A stretch of DNA of 56,178 nt from Candidatus Latescibacterota bacterium (GCA_007136405.1 SLHA01000109.1:1-56178); one strand, 5' to 3'. Counted from the stretch's first letter, positions 27,898-37,076 are shown. A program made the numbers and translations. The notes: a model not told the origin generated them from the letters alone.

Positions 27898-28716
27898 TCA
27901 GCCTGTCTGCCGCACCAGCGGATGAAACTGTTCCTGCGTCAACCCGAGTTCGTCCACGAACGGTTGCAGGCGCCGGGTCCGCCCCATCCCCTGCAGATTG
28001 TGCGTGTCGCTGGCGCAGTGGAAAACGCAGCCGGCCGCCGCTGCCAGCCGGTACATCCGCATGAAAGTGCTATCATGCCAGCCGCCGGTCTCGCCACTGC
28101 CCAGTGACGGGAAAGCCCCGGCTGTGATCTCGATGGACACGCCGCGTTCAGCGGCACGGCCAAATAAGTCGGAAAACGCGCTGTCCGGGATCGCCTGGAT
28201 GATCTCGTCCGTGTGTTCGCGCTGGGTACAGGGGAGAAAGGGGTGTGCTATGCCTGTGGTCACCTCCAGTTCGATCGCTTCGGCAAAGCGCTGCTGCATC
28301 AACGCAGCGATCTCGTCCGGCTGCTGCACCGTGGCTGGGCGGACGAAACCTTCCATGTGAAAGTGGCTGTGCGGCACCAGGACAAAATCCAACTGGGCTG
28401 CCGCTGTCGGTGAAATACCCACGGTGCCGTTGCCGATGTACTCGGTCTCGCACCCCAGGAGCACACGCACGCCACGGGTGTCCGCCGGGAGTTGGGCGCG
28501 GATCCGGGCGATGTGCTGCATGTCCTGCGGCCTGTACCAGTCCGATGCTCCGGGAACACCGGCGTCCCAGAGATGATCGGCAAAGCCAACGGTGCGCAAA
28601 CCGTTGACGGCGGCGGCCTCCAGCATCTTCTCCGGTACGGCATCCGGGTCCTTGCTACAGCTGGAAAGAAAGGTGTGGACGTGGATGTCATGGTCGATCC
28701 GACAAGGGGTGCTCAT
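27898..28716 (-). CDS. PHP-domain phosphatase, histidinol-phosphatase-like
   Basis: 272 aa, ATG 28716 with GGAGC upstream. PHP motifs: DHDIHVHTFLSSC (first metal His pair), GFADHLWD, LGCETEYIGNG (metal Glu), VPHSHFHMEG, TTGIAHPF and CASDTHNLQG (final Asp/His). This arrangement resembles PHP-type histidinol-phosphate phosphatases (HisK/HisJ), about 270 aa, that complete the step after HisC. It lies 130 nt downstream of hisF on the same strand, which supports that reading, although no other histidine gene is present and family members include phosphatases for other substrates. It is the last gene of the 37-27.9 kb minus-strand run. Confidence 0.8.
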   Translation of the reverse strand: MSTPCRIDHDIHVHTFLSSCSKDPDAVPEKMLEAAAVNGLRTVGFADHLWDAGVPGASDWYRPQDMQHIARIRAQLPADTRGVRVLLGCETEYIGNGTVGISPTAAAQLDFVLVPHSHFHMEGFVRPATVQQPDEIAALMQQRFAEAIELEVTTGIAHPFLPCTQREHTDEIIQAIPDSAFSDLFGRAAERGVSIEITAGAFPSLGSGETGGWHDSTFMRMYRLAAAAGCVFHCASDTHNLQGMGRTRRLQPFVDELGLTQEQFHPLVRQTG

Positions 28717-28846
28717 AAATGCTCCGTATACAAAGGTGAAAGGGTCGAGGGCACTGTGGATGGCGCCGGCCGCGGTGGTGTCTGGACGGGGCGCGCCACC
28801 CGCAGCATGGGCTGCGGTAGAGTCCGCAGGCAGCCTGGCCGTTGCT

Positions 28847-29611
28847 TCACGCCCGGATCGCGATGCCATTGGCGCGCAGATAATCCTTGACCTGGCGTAT
28901 GCTCAGCGTCCTGAAGTGGAATACCGAGGCGGCCAGCAGCACGTCCGCATGACCTTCGGTTACGGCTTGCAGGAAGTGTTCCAGCGTGCCGGCACCACCG
29001 CTGGCGACGACTGGGACGCCCACGGCATCGGCGACGGCACGGATATACTCCAGATCGTAGCCGGTGCGGGTGCCGTCGCCGTCCATGCTGGTGGGCAGGA
29101 TGACACCCGCGCCCATGGACTCGCACTGACGCGCCCAGTCGATCGCGTCCCGGCCCACCGGCCGGGTCCCGCCCGCGACGACCAGTTCGAAGCCGGACGC
29201 CATGACCGGGTTTCTGCGGGCATCGATGGCAACGGTGATCCGTTCCGCTCCAAACCGCTTTGCTGCCTGTTCGACCAGTTGTGGTGAGGTCACGGCGGCG
29301 CTGCTCATAGAGGCCTTGTCCGCCCCGGCTGCCAGCACCATATCGACGTCTTCCAGCGAACCGATGCCACCGCCGACGGTCAGCGGTATGTCGATAACCG
29401 CCGCGACGGCGCGCACCCAATCCAGCCTGGTCTTGCGGTTTTCCACCGTGGCGGCGATATCCAATATGGCCAGCTCGTCCGCGCCCTCTTCCTGGTAGAA
29501 GGCGGCGTTTTCCACCGGATCGCCAGCATCGCGCAGATCGACGAAGTTCACTCCCTTCACCACGCGCCCGGCCTTCATGTCCAGGCATGGCATGATTCTG
29601 ACAGCCTTCAT
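28847..29611 (-). CDS. hisF: Imidazole glycerol phosphate synthase, cyclase subunit
   Basis: 254 aa, the normal HisF length. HisF condenses the PRFAR intermediate with ammonia delivered by HisH, giving IGP and AICAR in histidine synthesis. The (beta/alpha)8 barrel carries both catalytic aspartates, Asp11 in MPCLDMKAGRVVKG and Asp130 in ITVAIDARR, and the two phosphate sites TVGGGIGS and VVASGGAGTLEHF. GAGGAGA precedes the ATG. HisH is not adjacent, which is unusual because hisH/hisF are often neighbours. Upstream is the GH4 gene (63 nt away) and downstream a PHP phosphatase, so the site looks like a dispersed his locus inside sugar genes. Confidence 0.96.
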   Translation of the reverse strand: MKAVRIMPCLDMKAGRVVKGVNFVDLRDAGDPVENAAFYQEEGADELAILDIAATVENRKTRLDWVRAVAAVIDIPLTVGGGIGSLEDVDMVLAAGADKASMSSAAVTSPQLVEQAAKRFGAERITVAIDARRNPVMASGFELVVAGGTRPVGRDAIDWARQCESMGAGVILPTSMDGDGTRTGYDLEYIRAVADAVGVPVVASGGAGTLEHFLQAVTEGHADVLLAASVFHFRTLSIRQVKDYLRANGIAIRA

Positions 29612-29674
29612 TCGGCTTCTCCTCAGAGTCGGTTCGATGCGGCCGGCAGACGGCCTCTGGTGGCACGGCGCGGG

Positions 29675-31015
29675 CTATCGGTATGCCGGCAGCCAGTCCC
29701 CATGCGCCTGAATCATGTCGTCGCACAAGGCGCGGATTTCGTCCAGCGTCAACTCCGCAGCGGTGTGCGGATCCAGGTAGGCGGCATGGTATATGGCGTC
29801 CCTGCGTCTTTCCAGAGCCGCTTCCACGGTGAGCAGCTGGGAGTTGATGTTGGTCCGGTTGAGCGCCGCGCATTGCTCCGGCAGCTCACCCACATAGCAA
29901 CCCTGGACGCCATTGCGATCCACCAGGCAGGCCACTTCGACGACCGCCTTGCCGGGCAGATTGGTGACCAGTCCGGTGTTGAGCACGTTGCCGCCGATGC
30001 GGACGGGGACGTCGGTCTGGATGGCCTCCATGATCTGCGAGCCGTATTCGTGACCGCGGCTGTGGGTCAAGCGCGCGTTGCCCACCAGCTCATCGCGCAT
30101 CTTCTCCCAACCGGCGATCTGGTTGACGCAGCGACGTGGGTATTCATCCAGAGGAATGTTGTACTGGTCGATGAGTTCGGGATGCGATGCCTTGATCCAG
30201 TAGGGCATGTACTCGGCGCTGTGCTCGGACGATTCGGTCAGATAGTAACCGAATTGCAGCATGATCTCCAGGCGTACCAGGTCCCGGTGTTCAGCCCGTT
30301 CCTTGCGACGTTCGCGGGCCACGATGGCGGCGGCGCGCGTTTTGATCAACGGATACAGATCCTTGCCATCATGGCTGATTTCCAGCAGCCAGCCCTGATG
30401 ATTGATACCGGCGATCTTCCATTGCAACCGAGGGTAGTCGCCCGGATCCAGCCCCACGCTCCTGAGCAGCCCCCGGGCACAGCCCTGCACGGAGTGGCAC
30501 AGACCGACGGTCTTGATCCCGCTGCCATGCAGCAACGCACCGGTGATCGCGGCCATGGGGTTGACGTAGTTGAGAAACCATGCGTCCGGGCAGACATCCT
30601 CCATGTCGCGCGCGAAGTCCAGTACTACCGGAATGGTGCGCAGAGAGCGGAACAGGCCGCCGATACCGAGGGTATCGGCGATGGTCTGCCGCAACCCGTA
30701 TTTCTTGGGCACTTCGAAATCGATGATGGTGCAGGGGTCGTAACCGCCGACCTGGATGGCATTGACGACGTAGTCGGCCCCCCGCAGCGCGGCCTTGCGG
30801 CTCCGCGTGCCCAGATGCCGGGTGATACGCGCCCGTCCGGCGTTGATGTTCTGGTTCAGATTCTCCAGCATCATCATGGATTCGCGCAGGCGCGCGCCAT
30901 CGATGTCGTACAGGGCGATGTGCGCATCCTGCAGAGCGGCCGAACACAGGCAATCACCGAGTATGCTCTTGGCGAAGACGGTACTGCCGGCTCCCATGAA
31001 CGTGATCTTGGGCAT
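29675..31015 (-). CDS. melA: GH4 alpha-galactosidase (MelA-like)
   Basis: 446 aa from MPKITFMGAGSTVFAK, preceded by GAGGAA; a longer in-frame extension is arginine-rich and unsupported. Glycoside hydrolase family 4 uses NAD and Mn rather than a classical two-acid mechanism. It follows E. coli MelA closely through NAIQVGGYDPCTIIDFEV, LRQTIADTLGIGG, LNYVNPMA, GLCHSVQG (metal Cys), AGINHQ (metal His), TESSEHSAEYMPYWIK and AHGDWLP at the C-terminus. Role: cytoplasmic cleavage of alpha-galactosides such as melibiose. Other GH4 specificities (alpha-glucosidase, alpha-galacturonidase) are possible but the match to MelA is strong. It lies between a Gfo/Idh gene and hisF on the same strand. Confidence 0.9.
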   Translation of the reverse strand: MPKITFMGAGSTVFAKSILGDCLCSAALQDAHIALYDIDGARLRESMMMLENLNQNINAGRARITRHLGTRSRKAALRGADYVVNAIQVGGYDPCTIIDFEVPKKYGLRQTIADTLGIGGLFRSLRTIPVVLDFARDMEDVCPDAWFLNYVNPMAAITGALLHGSGIKTVGLCHSVQGCARGLLRSVGLDPGDYPRLQWKIAGINHQGWLLEISHDGKDLYPLIKTRAAAIVARERRKERAEHRDLVRLEIMLQFGYYLTESSEHSAEYMPYWIKASHPELIDQYNIPLDEYPRRCVNQIAGWEKMRDELVGNARLTHSRGHEYGSQIMEAIQTDVPVRIGGNVLNTGLVTNLPGKAVVEVACLVDRNGVQGCYVGELPEQCAALNRTNINSQLLTVEAALERRRDAIYHAAYLDPHTAAELTLDEIRALCDDMIQAHGDWLPAYR

Positions 31016-31172
31016 GGTTTTCCTCAGATTTGATGTGCAGGTTACACCGCAAGCCGCCAGCCCGGTGGTGTCCCTTGCCGCTGTTTTGGCGTACACGGCC
31101 GACCGGGCCTGGCAACAGCGTCTGCGGTGACGCCCGCCGGCACCGGCCGCCACGGACGAACAGCAGGGCGTA

Positions 31173-32237
31173 TCAGGTGATGGTTACCGGTTTACCCGTC
31201 GAACCAGATCGGTAGATCGCATCCAGCATCTTCTGCACGGCCAGGCCGTCCCGGGCACCGGAAAGCGGTTGCCTGCCCTGACGTACGCAGTCCACGAAGT
31301 GGATGATCTCACCTTCGTGACCGGGCACCTTGGGAGCTGCCGGCAACACGTCAGCAGGGGCTCCATGCAGGTTCCTGACGATGCGGAAGTTCGGCTCGAT
31401 GGCGCCACCGCCAGCCGTTCCCATGACCTCACAGAAGAAGCCTTCACGCGCCGTGTGCAGAATCCAGCTCACTTCCAGGATGATGGCCGCGTCATTGGCA
31501 AAGCGGATGTGCGCCACGGCGGCGTCTTCGATGTCGAACGACCCCGGGCTGCCGCGCCGCGCCCATTCGCCGGCTCCAAGATGATCGAACACCGAGGCGC
31601 TGACCGCTACCGGATCCGGTGCGCCCATGAGCCACCAGCACAGATCCAGGGCGTGGACCCCCAGATCGATGAGCGGCCCGCCGCCGGACATGGCCTTGGT
31701 GGTGAACCAGCCGCCGAGGCCCGGGATGCCCTGACGGCGCCACCAGCCGCACTTGCCCAGGTAGAGGTCGCCCAGATCGCCGGCGTCGATGTACTGCTTC
31801 AGCAACTGCGTGTCACCGCGATACCGGTTGTTGAGCGCCATCATGAACAGCTGGCCCCTGGTCGCCGCCTGTTCAGCCGCGGCAGCCAGCTCCGTGGCCT
31901 GCTCCACGCTGGCCGCCATGGGTTTCTCGCAGATCACATGCAGGCCGGCGGCCAGCGCATCCATGGCGATAGAGGCGTGCAGAGCGTTGGGGGTGCACAC
32001 GCTGACCGCGTCCAGATCCTTGATATTGAGCAGGTCCTCATGATTGGAATAGGCGCGCCGGACGCCCCACTCCTGGGCCAGCTGGCGGCCACGGTCAGCA
32101 TCGATGTCGACGATCGCCGCGACTTCGACATGGGGGCATTTTCGGTATCCGTTGAAATGGGCGCGGCCGATGCCGGTGCCGATGATTCCTACTTTGAGCG
32201 GCTGGACACGAGTGGGGGCGGATCGTTTGGCGCTCAT
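31173..32237 (-). CDS. Gfo/Idh/MocA-family oxidoreductase
   Basis: 354 aa with GAGGAG just before the ATG. The Rossmann start KVGIIGTGIGRAHFNGY contains the dinucleotide glycines, followed by VIVDID-like acid at strand 2, VSVCTPNALHASIAMDAL and VICEKPMA (EKP motif). The C-terminal half has LIDLGVHALDLCWWLMG, the segment that holds the catalytic His/Asp pair. It probably oxidises or isomerises a sugar or inositol. It is immediately upstream of the GH4 alpha-galactosidase (157-bp gap), so a shared sugar pathway is plausible. Specificity is not predictable from sequence. Confidence 0.93.
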   Translation of the reverse strand: MSAKRSAPTRVQPLKVGIIGTGIGRAHFNGYRKCPHVEVAAIVDIDADRGRQLAQEWGVRRAYSNHEDLLNIKDLDAVSVCTPNALHASIAMDALAAGLHVICEKPMAASVEQATELAAAAEQAATRGQLFMMALNNRYRGDTQLLKQYIDAGDLGDLYLGKCGWWRRQGIPGLGGWFTTKAMSGGGPLIDLGVHALDLCWWLMGAPDPVAVSASVFDHLGAGEWARRGSPGSFDIEDAAVAHIRFANDAAIILEVSWILHTAREGFFCEVMGTAGGGAIEPNFRIVRNLHGAPADVLPAAPKVPGHEGEIIHFVDCVRQGRQPLSGARDGLAVQKMLDAIYRSGSTGKPVTIT

Positions 32238-32441
32238 CTTGTCTCCTCGAGGGTCGATCGCGGTGTGTTCGTTGAGCCGGTGTGGGGCCGGCGTTGTTGG
32301 CTTGCCTCAGGCGTACGTAGACCTGTGGACATCACGTATATGCATTGCCGGACACGAGGTCAAGGACACGCCATGACGTTGGCGGTATGGATGCGCAAAG
32401 GCCATGCAGGCCGTTGTGGCGCACGGTGCCTTGCCGCCCGG

Positions 32442-33779
32442 TCAGATCATTCGACGCCGTTTCATGGCGTCGTAAACCCGTTCCATGGCCAGCGAAACGG
32501 CCGCTTCGTATAGCGACACTTTCATGTCATGGCTGCGTTCCAGGGTGGCGTCCATGGCATCGCCCAGCAATTCGCGAATGGTGCCGAAGACCTGCTCGCT
32601 CGGCGTTTTGGCGGCACTCAGCGACCGGGCGTATTCCTCCATGGAAGCGACGACACCACCGGCATTGGCCACGATGTCGGGAATCACTGCGATGTTCTTG
32701 TCGGCCAGTATGCGCATGGCGGGTGGTGTGGTCGGCATATTGGCGCCTTCGACGACCACTTTGGCCCGCACGGTGTGAGCCAGGGTGTCGGTGATGGCGT
32801 TTCCGGCAGCCGCGGGTACCAGGATATCGACATCCAGGCCGAACAGCTGTTCGTTGGTGAGTGTGTCGGCGCCGGGATACCCGCGTACTGTCCCCTGTTC
32901 GGTGGCGTAGGCGATGAGCGCTTCCACGTCCAGACCTTTCTGATGGTACACGCCGCCGTACAGGTCGGTGATGGCCACGATTCTGACGCCCTGTTCGGCC
33001 AGAAACCGTGCGGCGTAACCGCCGGCGTTGCCAAAACCCTGGATGGCGGCGGTGCACCGGTTGGGGCGCAGGTCCAGGACTTCCTGCACGTATCTGGTGG
33101 CCACGAAGCTAACCCCGTATCCGGTGCTCTCGCGTCGGCCGGGTTGCCAGCCGATGATGCCCTCGGGTTTGCCGGTCACCGACGCCGGGTCCTGGGTGGC
33201 GTTGATGATGGCGGCCATTTCGTCCGGGCCCGTACCCATGTCGGGAGCCGGGACGTAGTAATGAGAGGCAAAGGTCTCGCGCATGATCTGGGCGTACAGT
33301 TCCACCGCATCCAGACTGATGATCTTCTCGAAATCGAGATCGATGGGAGTACGGCCGAACTTACGGTACATGCCCGGCATGTCGACGCGTATACCCGTCT
33401 TGCCGCCACCGAACTCGATATTCACGACAGCGGTCTTCAGGGTCATCAACCGGGACAGTTCAACCGTTTCCCACAGAGATACGTCCGCTGCCAGGCGGAT
33501 ACCGCCCTTGAACGGACCACGGGCGTTGTTGTGCAACGCCACCACGCCCCAGAAGACGATGACCTTGCCCAGAATTCTGCAGGGCAGGCGCAGCAGCCGT
33601 ACTTCCTGCGGACTCACCAGTTCGGCTATGGTGTCCGGATCCCAGCCCAGGTGAGCGCCGGCGCTCTCCATGGCCAGGCGGCTGCGCGACTCCGGCTCCC
33701 GGTTGACCAGAACTACTTCAAGAGGGGCATCGGCGGCACTCAAGGAACTGTGCGTCCGAGTCCCTTGCTCCTTGGGCAT
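32442..33779 (-). CDS. Glu/Leu/Phe/Val dehydrogenase (second GDH-type enzyme)
   Basis: 445 aa; GAGGAG upstream. Substrate-side motifs are HNNARGPFKGGIRLA and FGGGKTGIRVD (the catalytic Lys lies in GGGK), then GTGPDEMAAI and [13 protein letters not shown]; the nucleotide site is AIQGFGNAGGYAARF. This pattern matches the NAD or dual-specific GDH subgroup (RocG/GudB-like) rather than the gdhA enzyme at 20.3 kb. The GGGKTG in place of GGGKGG is a small deviation. It likely deaminates glutamate, feeding 2-oxoglutarate to the TCA cycle, although branched-chain or aromatic amino acids are possible. It sits between Gfo/Idh-like genes on the minus strand. Confidence 0.93.
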   Translation of the reverse strand: MPKEQGTRTHSSLSAADAPLEVVLVNREPESRSRLAMESAGAHLGWDPDTIAELVSPQEVRLLRLPCRILGKVIVFWGVVALHNNARGPFKGGIRLAADVSLWETVELSRLMTLKTAVVNIEFGGGKTGIRVDMPGMYRKFGRTPIDLDFEKIISLDAVELYAQIMRETFASHYYVPAPDMGTGPDEMAAIINATQDPASVTGKPEGIIGWQPGRRESTGYGVSFVATRYVQEVLDLRPNRCTAAIQGFGNAGGYAARFLAEQGVRIVAITDLYGGVYHQKGLDVEALIAYATEQGTVRGYPGADTLTNEQLFGLDVDILVPAAAGNAITDTLAHTVRAKVVVEGANMPTTPPAMRILADKNIAVIPDIVANAGGVVASMEEYARSLSAAKTPSEQVFGTIRELLGDAMDATLERSHDMKVSLYEAAVSLAMERVYDAMKRRRMI

Positions 33780-33833
33780 CTCATTTACTCCTCGTCTTTG
33801 CGTGGTTGAGCCGGCGTGATCGCAGGCAGCCTT

Positions 33834-34673
33834 TCATAACGTGACGAATCGACCCTGCGCCTCCGGCCAAGCGGCAGCATCCATGATTTTCCGGATCATG
33901 AGTGTTTCCGGCGGGTCGATGGCAGCCTTGCCGGATGCGAACAGATCGAGCATGGTTGCCGCCGTATTGCGGAATATGGCGCTGGTATCCACCGGGATAT
34001 ACTCGGTTGCCTCGCCGGTAGTTACCGTCGCGGCAAACGGTGTCCGGGCGCCGGTGTAGACGTTCACCACGGCGGTCCGGCCAGCGGTGAAATCGATCAG
34101 CAACTGACTCTGGTTGCCGATACCGCGCCGGCACAGCCGGCAGGCGGAGCTTCCCAGGCAGCTGACGACGAGTTCCAGAGGATGTATGGCATACTCGTCA
34201 AAGGAGGATCCGCCGCCCCAGGCCACCATGTGCCGGACAGTATCCGGGCCCAGTTCCCGCACTCGGTCCTGGACGTTGGTGTACCGTAGTGCCGAGGAAC
34301 TCTGCATGGCCACGCCATGACGATCGGCCAGGGCGAATATACGTTGGGCCGCAGCAAGATCCGGCGCGAAGGTCTTGTCCACATACGTGGTTTTGCCGCA
34401 GGGCAGCACCTGCAAACACAGTTCCTCATGAACCTCCGGATTGGACGGAGCCAACACGGCATAGTAATCAACCTCCGGGTCCATGGCGGCCACGGTTTCA
34501 TAGAACGGTACGGCGTTGCGTTCGGCCCAGGCCCGGCTGGAATCGGCCACCTGTCCGGTGCAGGCCGTCACGGCGAAATTCCGGTGCGCCAGCTCTTCGC
34601 GCAGAAGCTGCAGGTACACGTTTGCGTGAAAATTGTCCAGGTCGTAGTCGACGAAACCGATTCTGCCCTGCAT
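33834..34673 (-). CDS. Gfo/Idh-like protein with degenerate nucleotide site
   Basis: 279 aa, short for the family (usually 330-390). AGGGGGA precedes ATG 34673. The N-terminus MQGRIGFVDYDLDNFHANVY is in the place of the Rossmann strand but lacks the GxGxxG glycines. The family's EKP motif is replaced by YVDKTFAPD. Later segments (YYAVLAPSNPEVHEEL, FALADRHGVAMQSSSALRY, HMVAWGGGSSFDEYAIHPLELVV) still follow the fold. It may bind another ligand or have lost redox activity. It stands 73 nt after fabF and 54 nt before the second GDH gene, so is probably co-transcribed. Confidence 0.72.
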   Translation of the reverse strand: MQGRIGFVDYDLDNFHANVYLQLLREELAHRNFAVTACTGQVADSSRAWAERNAVPFYETVAAMDPEVDYYAVLAPSNPEVHEELCLQVLPCGKTTYVDKTFAPDLAAAQRIFALADRHGVAMQSSSALRYTNVQDRVRELGPDTVRHMVAWGGGSSFDEYAIHPLELVVSCLGSSACRLCRRGIGNQSQLLIDFTAGRTAVVNVYTGARTPFAATVTTGEATEYIPVDTSAIFRNTAATMLDLFASGKAAIDPPETLMIRKIMDAAAWPEAQGRFVTL

Positions 34674-34746
34674 GGGGTCCCCCTGTTGGCTGGATGGGAT
34701 CGCTGCACCTGAGAGTCGGGGAGCCATGGTCCGGATGCGCCGTCAC

Positions 34747-35994
34747 TCAGATCCGGCGGAAGGCAACCACCGCATTCTGGCCGCCGAAGCCGAAGGCGTT
34801 GGACAACGCCGCCTTGATGTCCTGCCTGCGGGCCGTGTTGGGCACCACGTCCAAGTCGCATTCGGAGTCCACGTTCTCGTAGTTGATGGTGGGAGGCAGG
34901 ACGCCGTGATACAGGGCCAGCGCGGTTGCAGCGGCTTCGATGGCACCCGCCGCCCCGAGCGTGTGTCCGAGCATCGACTTGCTGGAACTGACCGGGACTC
35001 TTCGGTGACCGAAGACCCGGTTGATGGCCAGCGCCTCGATGCGGTCGTTGGCTTTGGTCGACGTACCGTGGGCGTTGATATATCCGACATCCTCCGGCGC
35101 AAGCTCCGCATCCGCCAGCGCCAGTTCCATGGCGCGGGCGGCCCAGCGGCCGTCGGGCTCCGGCAAGGCGATGCTGTACGCGTCACTGGTCATGCCGCAT
35201 CCCGCCAGGACGGCCAAGGGCTCGGCACCCCGTGAACGGGCGTGCTCCATGGTCTCCAGCACCAGCACACCCGCGCCCTCGCCGATGACGAAACCGTCAC
35301 GCTCCGCGTCGAACGGACGGCTGGCGCGCTCCGGTTCACCGTTGCGTTGCGACAGTACGCTCATACAACCGTAGGCATCGACGACCAAAGGCGTTATGGT
35401 GGATTCCGCCCCACCGGCCAGCAACACGTCGGCGCGGCCGCAGCGCAGCATGTCCAGGGCCATCCCCAGCGCATAGGCCCCGGTGGCGCAGGCGGCGCAT
35501 GGCCCCAGGTTGGGGCCGGTGATCCCCAGCACGATGGCGGCGTTGGCGGCGGGCATGTTCGGGATGATCTTGGGTACTGCCAGCGGGTTGATCGATCCCG
35601 GACCACGCTGGAGAAAGCGCTGGTGCTGTTCCTCAAGGAAGGTGTAATCACCAGCGGCCGAACCGATGATGCAACCAACCCGGGCTGGATCATGCTGTGC
35701 CAATTCCAGGCCAGCGTCCTGAACGGCTTCCACGGCAGCCGAGGCCGCCAGTTGCGACACCCGTGCCATGCGCCGGGCCTGCTTGCGGGTAAGATAGGCT
35801 TCCGGATCGAAATCCGTGATTTCAGCGGCGATCTGACTCAGATGACCGGATGGATCGAAAGCCCGAATGCGCCGCACGCCGGAGCGTCCCTGCACGAGGT
35901 TGTCCCAGAAATCGGTACGCGAGCACCCCAGCGACGTCATCACTCCGATGCCCGTCACGACTATGGCACCGGAGCCGATGGAGGTGCCGCTCAT
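34747..35994 (-). CDS. fabF: 3-oxoacyl-ACP synthase II (FabF-type ketosynthase)
   Basis: 415 aa, the normal size. FabF extends acyl chains with malonyl-ACP in type II fatty-acid synthesis. The Cys-His-His triad is intact: Cys169 in GPCAACATG, His309 in NAHGTSTKAND, His344 in SMLGHTLGAAG, with Lys339 nearby. The start overlaps the stop of the upstream nitronate monooxygenase/FabK-like gene by 4 bp (ATGA), indicating translational coupling. No acpP, fabD, fabG or fabH is beside it, so this is likely an extra ketosynthase unit or a specialised lipid pathway rather than the housekeeping fab operon. Cytoplasmic. Confidence 0.95.
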   Translation of the reverse strand: MSGTSIGSGAIVVTGIGVMTSLGCSRTDFWDNLVQGRSGVRRIRAFDPSGHLSQIAAEITDFDPEAYLTRKQARRMARVSQLAASAAVEAVQDAGLELAQHDPARVGCIIGSAAGDYTFLEEQHQRFLQRGPGSINPLAVPKIIPNMPAANAAIVLGITGPNLGPCAACATGAYALGMALDMLRCGRADVLLAGGAESTITPLVVDAYGCMSVLSQRNGEPERASRPFDAERDGFVIGEGAGVLVLETMEHARSRGAEPLAVLAGCGMTSDAYSIALPEPDGRWAARAMELALADAELAPEDVGYINAHGTSTKANDRIEALAINRVFGHRRVPVSSSKSMLGHTLGAAGAIEAAATALALYHGVLPPTINYENVDSECDLDVVPNTARRQDIKAALSNAFGFGGQNAVVAFRRI

Positions 35995-37076
35995 ACCGGG
36001 TCTCCATGCAGATGCGCACCGGCTTGTTCCACCAACTCGGCGATGAGCTCCTTGACGGATACGATGCGGTCGATGCGGTAGGAATTCTCCCCGGAAAAGG
36101 CGAAGGCCTGGTCCATGTTGCCTTCCGCGGCGTTGACCAGGACTTTGGCGATACAATAGGGTACGGTGTGGGGATCGCAGGTCTTCAGGCACCGGTACGA
36201 ACACTTGAACGGGATGGTCTCGCCGCGCTTCACCCTTTCGACGAAGGGACTGTTGAGCACGCGGCCAGGCAGTCCCACCGGGCTGCGGATGATCGTGATG
36301 TCGCCTTCGCGCGCATTCAGGTAGGCCTGCTTGAAGAGTGGATGGACGTCGCATTCGTGGGTACAGACGAACCGCGTGGCCATCTGCACCCCGGCCGCAC
36401 CCAGCCGCAGCACGCGGGCGATATCGGCGCCGTCGAAGATGCCACCGGCAGCGATGACCGGCACCGGCGGCTGACAGGCATTGGCCACCTCCAGCACCTC
36501 GGTCAGGATAGCGTCCAGCGCCGGCGCGGTGCCGTTGGCGGCTTCATCATAACTGAACCCAAGGTGCCCGCCGGCCTTGACGCCCTCCACTACGACGGCA
36601 TCCGGCGCCCGGTTGTACACCCGTTGCCACTTGCGGCAGATGATGGAGAAGGCCCGTGCCGAAGAGACGATGGGCACCAGTTTGGTGGGTTTTCCGGCCA
36701 CGAATCTCGGCAGATCGAGCGGTAGTCCGGCGCCGGCGATGATGAGGTCCACCCCTGCCTCGGCGGCGATGCTGGCCAGGTTGTCATAGTCCGTCAGCGC
36801 GACCATCACGTTGACGCCTAGAATACCCTCCGTCATGGAGCGGGCTTTGCGGATCTCGTTCCGCAGTCCTTCACCGTTTACCTGACGGTAGCGGGAGCCG
36901 GGGTGATCCTCGAAGCGCCCCAGCCCGACTGTGGCGATGACGCCGGCGCACCCTTCGTTGGCCACGGCCGCGGCAAGCCCGGCCCGCGAAACCCGCACGC
37001 CCATACCCCCCTGGATGATGGGTGGGTTGATGTCCAGATCGCCGATTTTCAGGGACGGCAGTTCGGTATTGGTCAT
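35991..37076 (-). CDS. FMN enzyme of the nitronate monooxygenase / FabK family
   Basis: 361 aa. The barrel shows PPIIQGGMGVRVSRAGLAAAVANEG, the signature start shared by nitronate monooxygenases and FabK enoyl-ACP reductases, then EGVKAGGHLGF (FMN phosphate and active-site His region) and VIAAGGIFDGADIARVLRLGAAGVQMATRF. Family members are FMN-dependent. A four-Cys cluster in FKCSYRCLKTCDPHTVPYC near residue 290 is typical of a subset annotated as nitronate monooxygenase and might be redox-active or metal-binding. Because it is translationally coupled to fabF, an enoyl-ACP reductase role (FabK-like) deserves weight over nitronate oxidation. It is the first gene of the nine-gene minus-strand run. 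Confidence 0.87.
   Translation of the reverse strand: MTNTELPSLKIGDLDINPPIIQGGMGVRVSRAGLAAAVANEGCAGVIATVGLGRFEDHPGSRYRQVNGEGLRNEIRKARSMTEGILGVNVMVALTDYDNLASIAAEAGVDLIIAGAGLPLDLPRFVAGKPTKLVPIVSSARAFSIICRKWQRVYNRAPDAVVVEGVKAGGHLGFSYDEAANGTAPALDAILTEVLEVANACQPPVPVIAAGGIFDGADIARVLRLGAAGVQMATRFVCTHECDVHPLFKQAYLNAREGDITIIRSPVGLPGRVLNSPFVERVKRGETIPFKCSYRCLKTCDPHTVPYCIAKVLVNAAEGNMDQAFAFSGENSYRIDRIVSVKELIAELVEQAGAHLHGDPV

Noticed and set aside
35995..36354. Extension of FabF by 120 residues
   Set aside because: It would overlap the FabK-like gene by 360 bp. The ATGA overlap start at 35994 gives a standard-length FabF beginning at the fold.
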